Source: Nocardioides cynanchi
GTDB lineage: Bacteria > Actinomycetota > Actinomycetes > Propionibacteriales > Nocardioidaceae
Direction of reading: 5' to 3'
DNA: 64,000 bases
Assembly (NCBI RefSeq): GCF_008761635.1
Contig: NZ_CP044344.1
Coordinates: forward strand, 1,488,001 to 1,552,000
In this document: one piece after another, positions 17,481 through 25,877 of the stretch
Layout of the letters: the number at the start of each line of letters is the position of its first letter
Numbering within the stretch: position 1 is the first letter of the stretch
Notes under the pieces: model-generated
What the model was told of the DNA's origin: nothing
The model's input: only the letters and a program-made list of their open reading frames with translations
Databases searched by the model: none
Position numbers and translations under genes: made by a program

Positions 17481-20400
17481 TCATCCGGGGCTCCCGGGGC
17501 TGCGGTGCCAGAGCTTCCTGGCGACGGCCTTGACGTCCTCACCGGGCGGCTTGATGTCGGCGTACGGGGACATCCGGAACCCGCTGGAGTGGGTGAGGAC
17601 CCGGTGGTGGGTGACCTCCTCGAAGCGCGGCACCACCGCCAGGTGGGCACGGACGGCTTCGATGCCGTCGCGCTGCCAGCGCGTGTGGAGGTCGGGCAGC
17701 GGCCAGGCGCCGGTCGCCCTCAGCGACACGCCGCATCGACCGGTCCGCCGCAGCTCACCGCGGACCACCAGCAGCCAGGAGTCGAACACGGTCGCGGCGT
17801 AGGGCCCCTGGGCGTCCTCGAAGAAGGTGGCGTCGACCGGGCCGGTGCCGTCGTCGAGGGTCAGGAACACCACCCGCCGCCCGGACCGGACCGGCGGGGT
17901 CTGGGTGGCGACCTTGACGCCCGCCACCAGCAGCTCGGCGCGGCTGCGCTGGAGGAGGAGGTCCTTGCTGCGCACCGCACCGAGGTCGTCGAGGAACTCG
18001 GCATAGGTGTCGACCACGTGCCGGCTGGCGTCGAGGCCGAGGATCTCCAGCTCGGCCCGCATCCGCTCGTCGGCGTTCATCTCGGGCAGGCCGCTGACCT
18101 GCTCCTGCGGTTCGTCGCCGAGGTCGAGGGTCAGCTGCAGCGAGGTCACCGGCCGCGGGTCGGCGCTCGCGCGCGACTGGGCCGCTGCCTTGGCCCACAC
18201 CCCCTGGCTGGCCAGGGGGTGGCGCTCGAGGGCGACCGACCCCTCGCGGGTCCGGGGGTCGGTGCTGGTGCGGGCGGCGGCCTCCTCGACCCGGAGGTCG
18301 GCGGGCCGCGGCACCGGTGCCCGGCCGGCTCTCGACCGCCCGGCCGCGAGCCCGCGGGCTCGGCCGGCGCGCTGGATCGCCCGGGCGTGGCGGTCGAGCT
18401 CGGCGACCTGGAGCAGCAGGTCGCGCCGGGTCACCCTGGTCCGGCGGCGCACGCCTCCGCCGGCCGCACCCACGGTGGACCCGAGACCGTAGACGGAGTC
18501 GAAGGCGCCTGCCAGCACCAGCCGCTCGGCGGTCGGCCGCGACACCTGGGCGCGGTGCCAGAAGTCGGTGAGGGACACGTAGGGGACCGGCGACCCTGCC
18601 CCGGCCGGACCGCCGCCGCGGGCGGCGAGGATCCGGTCGATCTCTGCGGCGTTGATGCCCTTGACCTCGGCCAGCGCGAGCCGGATGCCCCAGGCCCGCC
18701 CGTCGGGCCAACCGCCCTCCGGTGCCGCGATGTCGTCGTCCTCGAGCGACCACGCAGCGAGCTGCCGGGGACGGCACTGCTCGACGACGTAGGCCTTCTC
18801 GGAGGCGTTGACGTCGAGCCCGAGGATCTCGATGCCGCACTGGCGGGCGTCCTCGAGGATCAGCCGCTTGGGGTACATGCCGGGGTCGTGGGTGAGCACC
18901 CCGGCCAGGAAGTGCGCCGGCCAGTGGGCCTTGAGCCACGCCGACTGGTAGGTGGGCAGCGCGAACGCCGCGGCATGGGCCTTGCAGAAGCCGAACGAGG
19001 CGAACGCCTCGATCACCTTCCAGATCGCCTCGACCACGGGCAGGGGGTAGCCGCGCCCGAGTGCGCGGGGGAAGAACCAGACCTTGGTCTCGGCCATCCC
19101 CTCGACGTCACCGAGGGCGCGTCGCTTCTCGTCGGCCTCGGCGTTGGTGATGCCGGCGAACTGGGCGATCATCTCGATCACCTGCTCGTGGAAGACCACC
19201 ACGCCGTTGGTCTGCTCGAGGATCGGGCGCAGGTCGTCGTGGAGATAGGTCACCGACCTCCAGCCGTGCTTGGCCTCGAGGTAGGGGGTGATCATGTCGC
19301 TCTTGACCGGCCCGGGCCGGAACAGCGAGATGTCGGTGATGATGTGGTCGAAGGTCTCGATGCCGGACTTGCCGACCAGCTCGCGCTGACCGGGTGACTC
19401 GATCTGGAACACCCCGAGCGTGCGGGCGGAGCTGATCATCTCGAAGGTCTCGGGGTCGTCGAACGGCACCTGCTCCTCGTCGTCGAGGTCGATCTCGAGG
19501 CCGTCGGTGCGGCGGATCAGGTCGACGGCGTGCGCCATCGAGGACTGCATCCGGATGCCGAGCACGTCGAGCTTGAGCAGCCCGAGGTCCTCCACGTCGT
19601 CCTTGTCGAACTGGCTCATCGGGAACCCGGCGAAGCTGGACTCCACCGGGGTGCGGTCCAGGAGGGTGGCGTCGGAGAGCAGCACCCCGCAGGGGTGGAC
19701 GGCGATGTGGCGCGGCAGCCCGTCGAGCCGCTCGACCAGGTCGAACATCAGGTCGAGCCGCGAGCTGTCGAGGCCGGCTGCCCGCAGCTCGGGCAGGTCG
19801 CGCATCGCCATCCGGGCGTCGCGAGCCCGGATGTGGGGGAACGCCTTGGCGATCGCATCGGTCTCGCCGGGTGGCATCCCGAGCGCGGCGCCGACGTCGC
19901 GGACGGCGTGGCGGACGCGGTAGGTGTCCATCATCGAGACGCAGACGCAGCGCTCCCCGCCGTAGCGGTCGAGGATCGCGCGGTAGATGTCCTCGCGCCG
20001 GGCCGACTCCACGTCGACGTCGATGTCGGGCAGTGAGGCCCGCAGCGGCGAGAGGAACCGCTCCATCAGCAGGCCGTGCCGGATCGGGTCGACCCCGGAG
20101 ATCCCGAGGAGGTAGTTGACCAGGCTGCCCGCCCCCGAGCCACGCGCGGCGCAGCGCACTCCCAGGTCGCGGATCAGGTCGGTGACGTCGCCGACGGTCA
20201 GGAAGTACGACGCGTAGCCCAGGCCGCGGATCATCTCCAGCTCGTCGTCGAGACGCTTCCAGATGCGTTGCCGGGGGGCCGAGCCGTAGCGGCGGCCGAT
20301 GCCCGACTCGCAGCGGTGCCGGAGGATCTGGTCGGCTTGCTGCCGGCCGGGATCGCCGGAACCGGCACCGGAGAGGTCGAACTCCGGGAAGTGGACCTCC

Positions 20401-21383
20401 CCCAGCCCCAGGTCGGCCCGCGGGTCGAGGGCGCAGCGGTCGGCGACCTGCCGGGTCCGGGCGAGCAGCAGGCCGGCCTCGCGGTCGCTGTCTCCGAGGC
20501 CGGCCAGCCGGGCGATCTCCTCGGCGACCTCGTGCATCTGCTTGCCGGACTTCAAGAAGCCCTCGGCGTTGCCGCGATCCAGATGACGCCGGTCGAGGGC
20601 GACCAGCCGCCGGGCGGCGTCGAGCACGTCGACGACCGGGGCGTCGCGGCGGTCGGCGTAGCGCACCGCGTTGGTCAGCACCGCACCCAGCCCGGCCCGC
20701 CGGGCGAAGCCGGCCATCCGGGCGGCGTGCGGGGTGGTGCCCGGACCCCACTCCCCGCCGCGGCCGGCCAACCGATGGGAGACCAGCTCGAGCAGGAGGT
20801 TGTCGCGCGGGACCAGCTCGAGCCACGGGGCGAGCGCCGCGTGGGCCAGGTCGTCACGACGCCGAGCCAGCGCGGCCCCGACCTCGGAGGTCGGGCCGAG
20901 CAGCACCACCACGTCACCGCTCGCGAGCCACGGGGCGATCACCGACAGGTCGACCACCGGCTTGCCACGCTCACCGCTCAGCTGGGTGGCCGAGACCAGC
21001 CGGCAGATCGCGGCCCAGCCGGCCCGGCCGCCTGCCTGGCCGGCGTGAGCCAGGAACGTGGCCCGCGGAAGCAGCCGGTCGTCGCGGAACTCCCCGCCGC
21101 GGACCGGGGTGCGGGGGCCCTGGTGTCGAGAGGCTCGCAGCGCTCGCTCCTGGACCGGTGAGGAGCACGGCCGGACCGCGAGGTCCACGCCGAGCACCGG
21201 CCGGATCCCCGCGGCCCGGCAGGCCAGGGCGTGCTTGACCGCGCCGTAGGTGCCGTCGCGGTCGGTCAGGGCGAGGGTGTCCATCTCCTGCTCGGCCGCG
21301 CGCTCGACGAGCACGTGCGGATGGGCGGCGCCGTACTGCAAGGAGTAGCCGGACGCGACGTGCAGGTGGACGAAGGGGTCCAT
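17481..21383 (-). CDS. dnaE2: Error-prone DNA polymerase III alpha subunit DnaE2
   Basis: C-family polymerase for SOS mutagenesis. It has 1300 residues, longer than the 1050-1190 usual for DnaE2. An N-terminal PHP domain starts DPFVHLHVASGYSLQYGA. The polymerase core has LPDIDVDVES carrying the catalytic aspartates (most relatives have Phe where this has Val), then LKLDVLG and FGFCKAHAAAFA, and a C-terminal OB fold. A 100-residue Arg/Ala-rich insertion before the OB fold holds QLTLDL, which resembles a beta-clamp-binding peptide. It starts 4 bases after the HEPN gene, behind the LexA box. Confidence 0.94.
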   Translation of the reverse strand: MDPFVHLHVASGYSLQYGAAHPHVLVERAAEQEMDTLALTDRDGTYGAVKHALACRAAGIRPVLGVDLAVRPCSSPVQERALRASRHQGPRTPVRGGEFRDDRLLPRATFLAHAGQAGGRAGWAAICRLVSATQLSGERGKPVVDLSVIAPWLASGDVVVLLGPTSEVGAALARRRDDLAHAALAPWLELVPRDNLLLELVSHRLAGRGGEWGPGTTPHAARMAGFARRAGLGAVLTNAVRYADRRDAPVVDVLDAARRLVALDRRHLDRGNAEGFLKSGKQMHEVAEEIARLAGLGDSDREAGLLLARTRQVADRCALDPRADLGLGEVHFPEFDLSGAGSGDPGRQQADQILRHRCESGIGRRYGSAPRQRIWKRLDDELEMIRGLGYASYFLTVGDVTDLIRDLGVRCAARGSGAGSLVNYLLGISGVDPIRHGLLMERFLSPLRASLPDIDVDVESARREDIYRAILDRYGGERCVCVSMMDTYRVRHAVRDVGAALGMPPGETDAIAKAFPHIRARDARMAMRDLPELRAAGLDSSRLDLMFDLVERLDGLPRHIAVHPCGVLLSDATLLDRTPVESSFAGFPMSQFDKDDVEDLGLLKLDVLGIRMQSSMAHAVDLIRRTDGLEIDLDDEEQVPFDDPETFEMISSARTLGVFQIESPGQRELVGKSGIETFDHIITDISLFRPGPVKSDMITPYLEAKHGWRSVTYLHDDLRPILEQTNGVVVFHEQVIEMIAQFAGITNAEADEKRRALGDVEGMAETKVWFFPRALGRGYPLPVVEAIWKVIEAFASFGFCKAHAAAFALPTYQSAWLKAHWPAHFLAGVLTHDPGMYPKRLILEDARQCGIEILGLDVNASEKAYVVEQCRPRQLAAWSLEDDDIAAPEGGWPDGRAWGIRLALAEVKGINAAEIDRILAARGGGPAGAGSPVPYVSLTDFWHRAQVSRPTAERLVLAGAFDSVYGLGSTVGAAGGGVRRRTRVTRRDLLLQVAELDRHARAIQRAGRARGLAAGRSRAGRAPVPRPADLRVEEAAARTSTDPRTREGSVALERHPLASQGVWAKAAAQSRASADPRPVTSLQLTLDLGDEPQEQVSGLPEMNADERMRAELEILGLDASRHVVDTYAEFLDDLGAVRSKDLLLQRSRAELLVAGVKVATQTPPVRSGRRVVFLTLDDGTGPVDATFFEDAQGPYAATVFDSWLLVVRGELRRTGRCGVSLRATGAWPLPDLHTRWQRDGIEAVRAHLAVVPRFEEVTHHRVLTHSSGFRMSPYADIKPPGEDVKAVARKLWHRSPGSPG

Positions 21384-21387
21384 CCGG

Positions 21388-21897
21388 CTAGCCGGCGCGG
21401 ACGGTGGTGGGCGCGACCGGGCGGCGGACCGGCGGACCCGGGACGACCACCAGATGGGGCGACAGGTGAGAGGGCAGGTGGGGCGCCAGCCCCAACGCCT
21501 GCTCGACCAGGGTCAGGAACCGGTCGGCGTCACGCACCAGGTCGTCGGCCTCGCGCTCGCTGACCGCCCGGGTGGAACCCGCCTCGGCCGCGGCCCGCTT
21601 CGCGGCACCGGCCGCGAAGAAGGTCGCCCACTCAGCCAGCTCGGGAGCGACCTCGGCCAGCAGGACCCAGGCGTTCTTCTGTGGGCGGCGACGCGCCGGA
21701 GCCGGGCGAGCCCGGGCGGCCAGCAACGCGGCCGCGGCTCGCAGCGCGGCCACGTGGGCGCAGGCATAGCGGGTGGGGACGTCGGGGGCGTGGACCGCCT
21801 CGCTCAGCGACTCGGCGGACCGGGCGAGATAGGCGTGGGTGGTCGCGGGCAGCGAGAAGGGGCTCTCCTCGGACTCACGACGGCGCTGGTCGCTCAT
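21388..21897 (-). CDS. SAV_6107-type HEPN domain protein
   Basis: A 169-residue helical protein in the dnaE2 operon. The segment VPTRYACAHVAALRAAAALLAA (here split: Arg43 to His48, then an Ala-rich helix) gives an R-x4-H spacing, the catalytic pattern of HEPN RNases. The C-terminus is Pro/Val-rich. SAV_6107-type proteins are regularly found beside dnaE2 in actinobacteria, and their role is unknown. RNase activity would be a hypothesis only. It is 3 bases from the DUF6504 stop. Confidence 0.82.
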   Translation of the reverse strand: MSDQRRRESEESPFSLPATTHAYLARSAESLSEAVHAPDVPTRYACAHVAALRAAAALLAARARPAPARRRPQKNAWVLLAEVAPELAEWATFFAAGAAKRAAAEAGSTRAVSEREADDLVRDADRFLTLVEQALGLAPHLPSHLSPHLVVVPGPPVRRPVAPTTVRAG

Positions 21898-21900
21898 CGG

Positions 21901-22284
21901 CTAGTCCGCACAGCCGACGAGCGCCCAGCGCCCGTCGCTCCAGTCGAAGGCGAGCTCGAAGACTCCCCCGCCCGCACCGTCGGGACCATCCGCGGGGCCG
22001 CGGCCGGCCTCCACCCGCCACAGCTCGCGCTCTCCCAGCAGGTCGACGCCTCGGAGCCCGTCTCCCCCGCCGACCTCCTGGCCCGACCCGGAGGCAGGCA
22101 GCGGCTCGTCGGAGCCGATCACCGCCCGGGCTCCGGGAGACTGCCACCACGGACCGGTCTCCACCCAGTGCGCCAGCACGGCGCGGACCTTCCACAACCG
22201 GCCCCGCCACAGGAACTGCTCGGGACCCTCCATGCCGGACACCTGACCCATCCGGGTCTCCACCGGGTCGTCGTAACGCCTCAT
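21901..22284 (-). CDS. DUF6504 family protein
   Basis: A 127-residue protein, first gene of the LexA-controlled unit. It opens RRYDDPVETRMGQVSGMEGPE and has a small, beta-rich, Trp-rich fold with a Gly-rich central loop. DUF6504 proteins occur in actinobacterial mutasome (dnaE2/imuB) loci, which supports a link to translesion synthesis; the biochemical role is unknown. A GGGGGAG site precedes the ATG. Confidence 0.8.
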   Translation of the reverse strand: MRRYDDPVETRMGQVSGMEGPEQFLWRGRLWKVRAVLAHWVETGPWWQSPGARAVIGSDEPLPASGSGQEVGGGDGLRGVDLLGERELWRVEAGRGPADGPDGAGGGVFELAFDWSDGRWALVGCAD

Positions 22285-22364
22285 GCCGTCTCCCCCTCGA
22301 CCGACCCCGCGGATCCGACCCGGCGAGGACGGGGGTCGAGGTCGCCCTCGCCGGAGTCGGATGA

Positions 22365-22380
22365 TCGAACACCTGTTCGA
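22365..22380 (-). promoter_or_regulatory. LexA SOS box
   Basis: TCGAACACCTGTTCGA is a perfect palindrome of the form TCGAAC-N4-GTTCGA, the mycobacterial/actinobacterial LexA site. It lies 81 bases before the DUF6504 start and points to DNA-damage induction of DUF6504, HEPN and dnaE2. A TAACGT on the minus strand just upstream may be the -10 box. Confidence 0.88.
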
Positions 22381-22446
22381 ACAACGAGAACGTTACACCT
22401 CCCCGCCGACAATGCAAGAGGGTCGGCGAGCAGGTGTGGACGAGCC

Positions 22447-22986
22447 TCAGACCGGGCTCTCGACCCCGCCGTCCACCGGGCCGTCCACCGGGCCGTCCAC
22501 CGCGTCGTCGACCCAGGTGTCGGAGAGGTAGTCGAGGGTGTCCCGGTGCCACAGGCAGGCCGCGGCCACCGCCTCGACCACCAGGGAGACCAGGGCGAGC
22601 AGCACGAACGCCGCGGGTGGCCGCAGCACGAAGCCGAGGGCCACGCTGGCGAAGATCGTGCCCAGCACGAGGCCGCTCAGCCCGAGCTGGCCCCAGCGGT
22701 GCCCCTCGCGGAAGAACACGGTGAGCACCCACACCAGCATCGCGGCCACCACGAACATCGTGGCCCCGACCGGCAGGAAGGCGGGCGGGACGAACCCGGC
22801 CCGCTCCAGACCGGCCCGGCCACCTTGGGCGAAGGCCTCGCGGGCGCCCTCGTGCCGGCGCGCCCAGGAGCCGATCACCGAGGTGTAGAAGACCGCCATC
22901 AGCACCACGGTCAGCCCGATGATGCCGACCAGGCCCCAGACGGCACGCATCGCCAGGCCCACCGACGCCGGCAGTCGCCGATCCAC
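22447..22986 (-). CDS. Hypothetical membrane protein
   Basis: A 179-residue protein with four hydrophobic helices (about 13-35, 68-88, 97-115 and 124-145) and a C-terminal acidic tail containing DGPVDGPVDGG, encoded by a 12-base tandem repeat (about 22471-22502). I do not recognise the family. The GTG start has a GGAAGGGG site. It is divergent from the YbaK-like gene, with 28 bases between the start codons. Confidence 0.7.
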   Translation of the reverse strand: MDRRLPASVGLAMRAVWGLVGIIGLTVVLMAVFYTSVIGSWARRHEGAREAFAQGGRAGLERAGFVPPAFLPVGATMFVVAAMLVWVLTVFFREGHRWGQLGLSGLVLGTIFASVALGFVLRPPAAFVLLALVSLVVEAVAAACLWHRDTLDYLSDTWVDDAVDGPVDGPVDGGVESPV

Positions 22987-23002
22987 ACCCGCCCCTTCCG
23001 GC

Positions 23003-23008
23003 TAAGGT
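23003..23008 (+). promoter_or_regulatory. -10 box TAAGGT, leaderless promoter of the YbaK-like gene
   Basis: TAAGGT ends 6 bases before the ATG at 23015, and no ribosome binding site is visible. Confidence 0.5.
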
Positions 23009-23014
23009 CGCCGC

Positions 23015-23491
23015 ATGCCCGAACAGGAGCCTGCAGCCGTTCTCAGGTTCAAGGAGGCCCACTCCGCCCGCGGAGGCGGGGGCCGCGTCGTCATCCTGCC
23101 AGACCGGGTCCACACCGCCGCCCTGGCCGCCGAGGCGCTGGGCTGCGAGGTCGGCGCGATCGCCAACAGCCTGCTCTTCGACACCGGGGCCGGGCCGGCC
23201 CTGATCCTGACCTCGGGCGCGCACCGGGTCGACACCGACGCCACCGCGCAGCGGATCGGCGTACCCCGCCTGAAGCGGGCGGCTCCCGACTTCGTCCGGG
23301 AGCACACCGGCCAGGTGATCGGCGGCGTCTCCCCCATCGGCCACCCCGCTCCGGTGCCGACCTGGCTCGACACCGCCCTCCGGCAGTACGACGTGATCTG
23401 GGCCGCCGCCGGCCACCCGGCCGCCGTCTTCTCCACGACGTACGACGAGCTGCTGGCGATGACGGGGGCGACCGAGGTCGAGGTCGACTGA
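23015..23491 (+). CDS. YbaK/EbsC family aminoacyl-tRNA deacylase-like protein
   Basis: A 158-residue single-domain protein of the YbaK/ProX fold, which hydrolyses mischarged aminoacyl-tRNAs in trans. Family features are GCEVGAIANSLLF in the first third, the lysine in GVPRLKRAAPDFVREHTG and GGVSPIGHP. Specificity is not predictable from sequence. It is coupled to the next gene by TGATG. Confidence 0.86.
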   Translation: MPEQEPAAVLRFKEAHSARGGGGRVVILPDRVHTAALAAEALGCEVGAIANSLLFDTGAGPALILTSGAHRVDTDATAQRIGVPRLKRAAPDFVREHTGQVIGGVSPIGHPAPVPTWLDTALRQYDVIWAAAGHPAAVFSTTYDELLAMTGATEVEVD

Positions 23492-23853
23492 TGGAGATCT
23501 GGGTCAACCCGGCCTGCTCGAAGTGCCGGGTGGCGCTGGCCGATCTCGACGCCGCGGGGGTCGACTACACCGTCCGCCGCTACCTCGACGACCCACCCAC
23601 CCGCGCCGAGCTCGAGGGCGTGCTGGCCGCGCTCGGGCTCGAGCCGTGGGACATCGCCCGGCAGAAGGAGGCGGCCGAGGAGGGCCTCGCCTTCCCCCGC
23701 GACGCCGACCACCGGGGCGACTGGCTCGACGGTCTGGCCGCCCACCCCCGCGCGCTCCAGCGCCCGATCATCACCGCGGCCGACGGCACTGCCGTGATCG
23801 GCCGCGACCCCGGCTCCGTGGCCCGGGCGATCGAGCACGAGGCGGGCGGCTGA
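23491..23853 (+). CDS. Arsenate reductase-like (ArsC/Spx family) protein
   Basis: A 120-residue thioredoxin-fold protein with NPACSKC near the N-terminus (Cys9, Cys12) and a downstream RPIIT segment, typical of glutaredoxin-coupled ArsC relatives. No ars genes are nearby, so a generic reductase role is as likely as arsenate reduction. The ATG overlaps the preceding stop. Confidence 0.82.
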   Translation: MEIWVNPACSKCRVALADLDAAGVDYTVRRYLDDPPTRAELEGVLAALGLEPWDIARQKEAAEEGLAFPRDADHRGDWLDGLAAHPRALQRPIITAADGTAVIGRDPGSVARAIEHEAGG

Positions 23854-23908
23854 GGAGATATCCGCCGGCCGTGCGAACCCTCGACCACCAGATCGGAGTA
23901 GTCAGGGT

Positions 23909-24394
23909 GTGAGCCGACGAGACCTGGACTTCACCGAGTACTTCCTCGGCCGTGGCCCGGCGCTGCGCCGCACGGCGTACCTCATCGTGCACGACTGGCA
24001 GACCGCCGAGGACCTCACCCAGCGCGCCTTCGTCAAGCTGTACGCCGCGTGGTGGCGGGTGCGCGAGGAGACCCGGGACGCCTACACCCGCAGGATCGTG
24101 GTCAACGAGTGCCTGACCCATCTGCGCCGCCGACCACCCGAGTCGCCGACCGACCTGATGCCCGATCACGCCGTCACCCACGACGAGTGCCCGCTCGACG
24201 TCGGTGACGCCCTCGCCCTGCTGCCACCCCGGCAACGGGCGATCGTCGCCCTGCGCTACCTCGACGGGCTCTCGGTCCTCGAGGTGGCCGACGCCCTCGG
24301 CATCGCCGACGGCACCGTCAAGAGCCAGACCGCACGAGCCCTGTCCACCCTGCGCGACCACCTTCCGCAGCTCATCAACGAGGAGTCCCGATGA
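23909..24394 (+). CDS. SigE-family ECF RNA polymerase sigma factor
   Basis: A 161-residue extracytoplasmic-function sigma factor: region 2 around 10-80 (AEDLTQRAFVKLYAAWWRV) and region 4 around 100-155 (LPPRQRAIVALRYLDGLSVLEVADALG). The length and the SigE-type region 2 fit the streptomycete SigE-like group. The GTG start follows the ArsC-like gene by 55 bases. It overlaps the next gene (ATGA), a likely cognate regulator. Confidence 0.9.
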   Translation: MSRRDLDFTEYFLGRGPALRRTAYLIVHDWQTAEDLTQRAFVKLYAAWWRVREETRDAYTRRIVVNECLTHLRRRPPESPTDLMPDHAVTHDECPLDVGDALALLPPRQRAIVALRYLDGLSVLEVADALGIADGTVKSQTARALSTLRDHLPQLINEESR

Positions 24395-25218
24395 CCGACC
24401 ACGACCTGCAGACCCTGCTCCGCGAGCACGTCTCCAGCGACGAGCCCGCGTTCCGCGCGTCGCCGAGCAGCACGATCGCCCGGGGCAACCGGGTGCGCCG
24501 CCTCCGGTCCGGTGCGGTGGCGCTGTCGACCGCCGCCGTCCTGGGGGTGGGTGCCGTCGCCCTCCACAGCCTTCCCGACCGGTCCGCCACGGCGGTCGAC
24601 CCGGGCTTCTCGGCCGGAGGCGACACCGTCGCCCAGCACCTGCTGGCCACCTCCGCCGAGGCCTTCGGCGCGACCGAGCCCGACCTGCCCGACGGGCAGG
24701 TCCTCGCCCGCGACGGCGACCTCCGTCCGGTGTCGCCGGACTCCGCTGCGGCCCAGTACGTCACGGTCGGGTACGCCTTGCCCGACGGCCACACCCTGCG
24801 CGTCTCGGCCAACGGTGTCGACCCTGGCGACCTGGCCCGGGCCGACGAGTCGTGCGCGTCGGGCCTCGCCGACGGCCTCTACGCGTCCTGCACGTTGACC
24901 CACCGGGCCGATGGTTCACTGGTGATGACCTCCGTCGGGGCGATCGGTGCCCCGCAGCCGGACGGCTCCCACCAGATGCTGACGGCGAGCCACCCCCGTA
25001 CTCAGGACTCGGCCGTCTACTACCTGCGCAGCGTCACGGTGATCGACGCCGCCCAGGGCGTGACCGGCTCGGCGTCCGAGGTCGTGCACACGGCCACGGC
25101 CGGCGAGGCCGCCGATGCGTGGACCGTACCGGTCAGCACCCTGCGCGACCTGGCCGGCGACCCGGCCCTGGCCGGCTACGACCTGCCCACGAACCCCGCG
25201 CCGCGCACCATCGGCTGA
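24391..25218 (+). CDS. Putative membrane partner (anti-sigma candidate) of the sigma factor
   Basis: A 275-residue protein: a cytoplasmic N-terminus of about 38 residues starting TDHDLQTLLREHVSS, one membrane helix (about 40-60), then an extracytoplasmic domain of about 210 residues. The organisation and translational overlap with the sigma gene suggest an anti-sigma role. No zinc-binding HxxxCxxC motif is present, so it is not a ZAS-type anti-sigma factor. The family is not recognised. Confidence 0.68.
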   Translation: MTDHDLQTLLREHVSSDEPAFRASPSSTIARGNRVRRLRSGAVALSTAAVLGVGAVALHSLPDRSATAVDPGFSAGGDTVAQHLLATSAEAFGATEPDLPDGQVLARDGDLRPVSPDSAAAQYVTVGYALPDGHTLRVSANGVDPGDLARADESCASGLADGLYASCTLTHRADGSLVMTSVGAIGAPQPDGSHQMLTASHPRTQDSAVYYLRSVTVIDAAQGVTGSASEVVHTATAGEAADAWTVPVSTLRDLAGDPALAGYDLPTNPAPRTIG

Positions 25219-25241
25219 CCATGGCCACGGGTCGACATCCC

Positions 25242-25247
25242 TAGACT
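25242..25247 (+). promoter_or_regulatory. -10 box TAGACT, leaderless promoter of the DUF4126 gene
   Basis: TAGACT ends 6 bases before the GTG at 25254. Confidence 0.5.
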
Positions 25248-25253
25248 CGGCGC

Positions 25254-25865
25254 GTGAACGCCCTCGCACTGGTCTTCTCCAGCGGCTGGGCGAGCGGCCT
25301 GAACTGCTACCTCGTCGTCCTGGTCCTCGGCGTCGCCGACCGGGTCCACGACACCCAGCAGGTGCCCGACGTGCTGCACCGCTGGGACGTGCTCGCGGTG
25401 GCCGCCTTCTTCTACGCGATGGAGTTCGTCGCCGACAAGATCCCCTTGGTCGACTCGGCGTGGGACGCCGTGTCGACCGCCATCCGCCCGACCGCCGGTG
25501 CGGTCGTCGGCGTCCTGCTGGCCGGCCAGGCCGACTCTCTCAACGGGGCGGTCGCTGCGGCCGTCGGCGGGGGCACCGCGCTGCTGTCGCACTCGGTCAA
25601 GGCCGGCACCCGGCTGGCGATCAACTCCTCCCCCGAGCCACTCAGCAACATCGCGGCCAGCGTCTCCGAGGACCTCGCCGTCCTCGGCGTCATCCTGTTC
25701 GCGATCCACCATCCCCGAGCGGCCGCCGGCGTCGCCGGCGTGCTGCTGGCCGGGGGGCTGGTGCTGCTCTATCTCCTCGCCACGGTGGTACGACGTGGCT
25801 GGCGGAGGTGGAAGGGCCGAGGCCCCAGGGGTCCGGCCCGCGCGGTCGCGACGCCGCCGGCCTGA
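25254..25865 (+). CDS. DUF4126 domain-containing membrane protein
   Basis: A 203-residue protein with four to five hydrophobic segments. Family features are FSSGWASGLNCYLVV at the start, YAMEFVADKIPLVDSAWD, GAVVGVLLAG and SHSVKAGTRLAINSSPEP. Function is unknown. The C-terminus is a basic Arg/Gly tail. It converges with the next gene over a 12-base gap. Confidence 0.85.
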   Translation: MNALALVFSSGWASGLNCYLVVLVLGVADRVHDTQQVPDVLHRWDVLAVAAFFYAMEFVADKIPLVDSAWDAVSTAIRPTAGAVVGVLLAGQADSLNGAVAAAVGGGTALLSHSVKAGTRLAINSSPEPLSNIAASVSEDLAVLGVILFAIHHPRAAAGVAGVLLAGGLVLLYLLATVVRRGWRRWKGRGPRGPARAVATPPA

Positions 25866-25877
25866 CCGGCCGCTCCC

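Noticed and set aside
15452..19397. Two long plus-strand ORFs (693 and 774 codons)
   Set aside because: Antisense to dinB, the methyltransferase and dnaE2, which have clear motifs; shadow frames.
22471..22502. 12-base tandem repeat as a regulatory minisatellite
   Set aside because: It is coding, giving DGPV repeats in the tail of the membrane protein; only about three copies.
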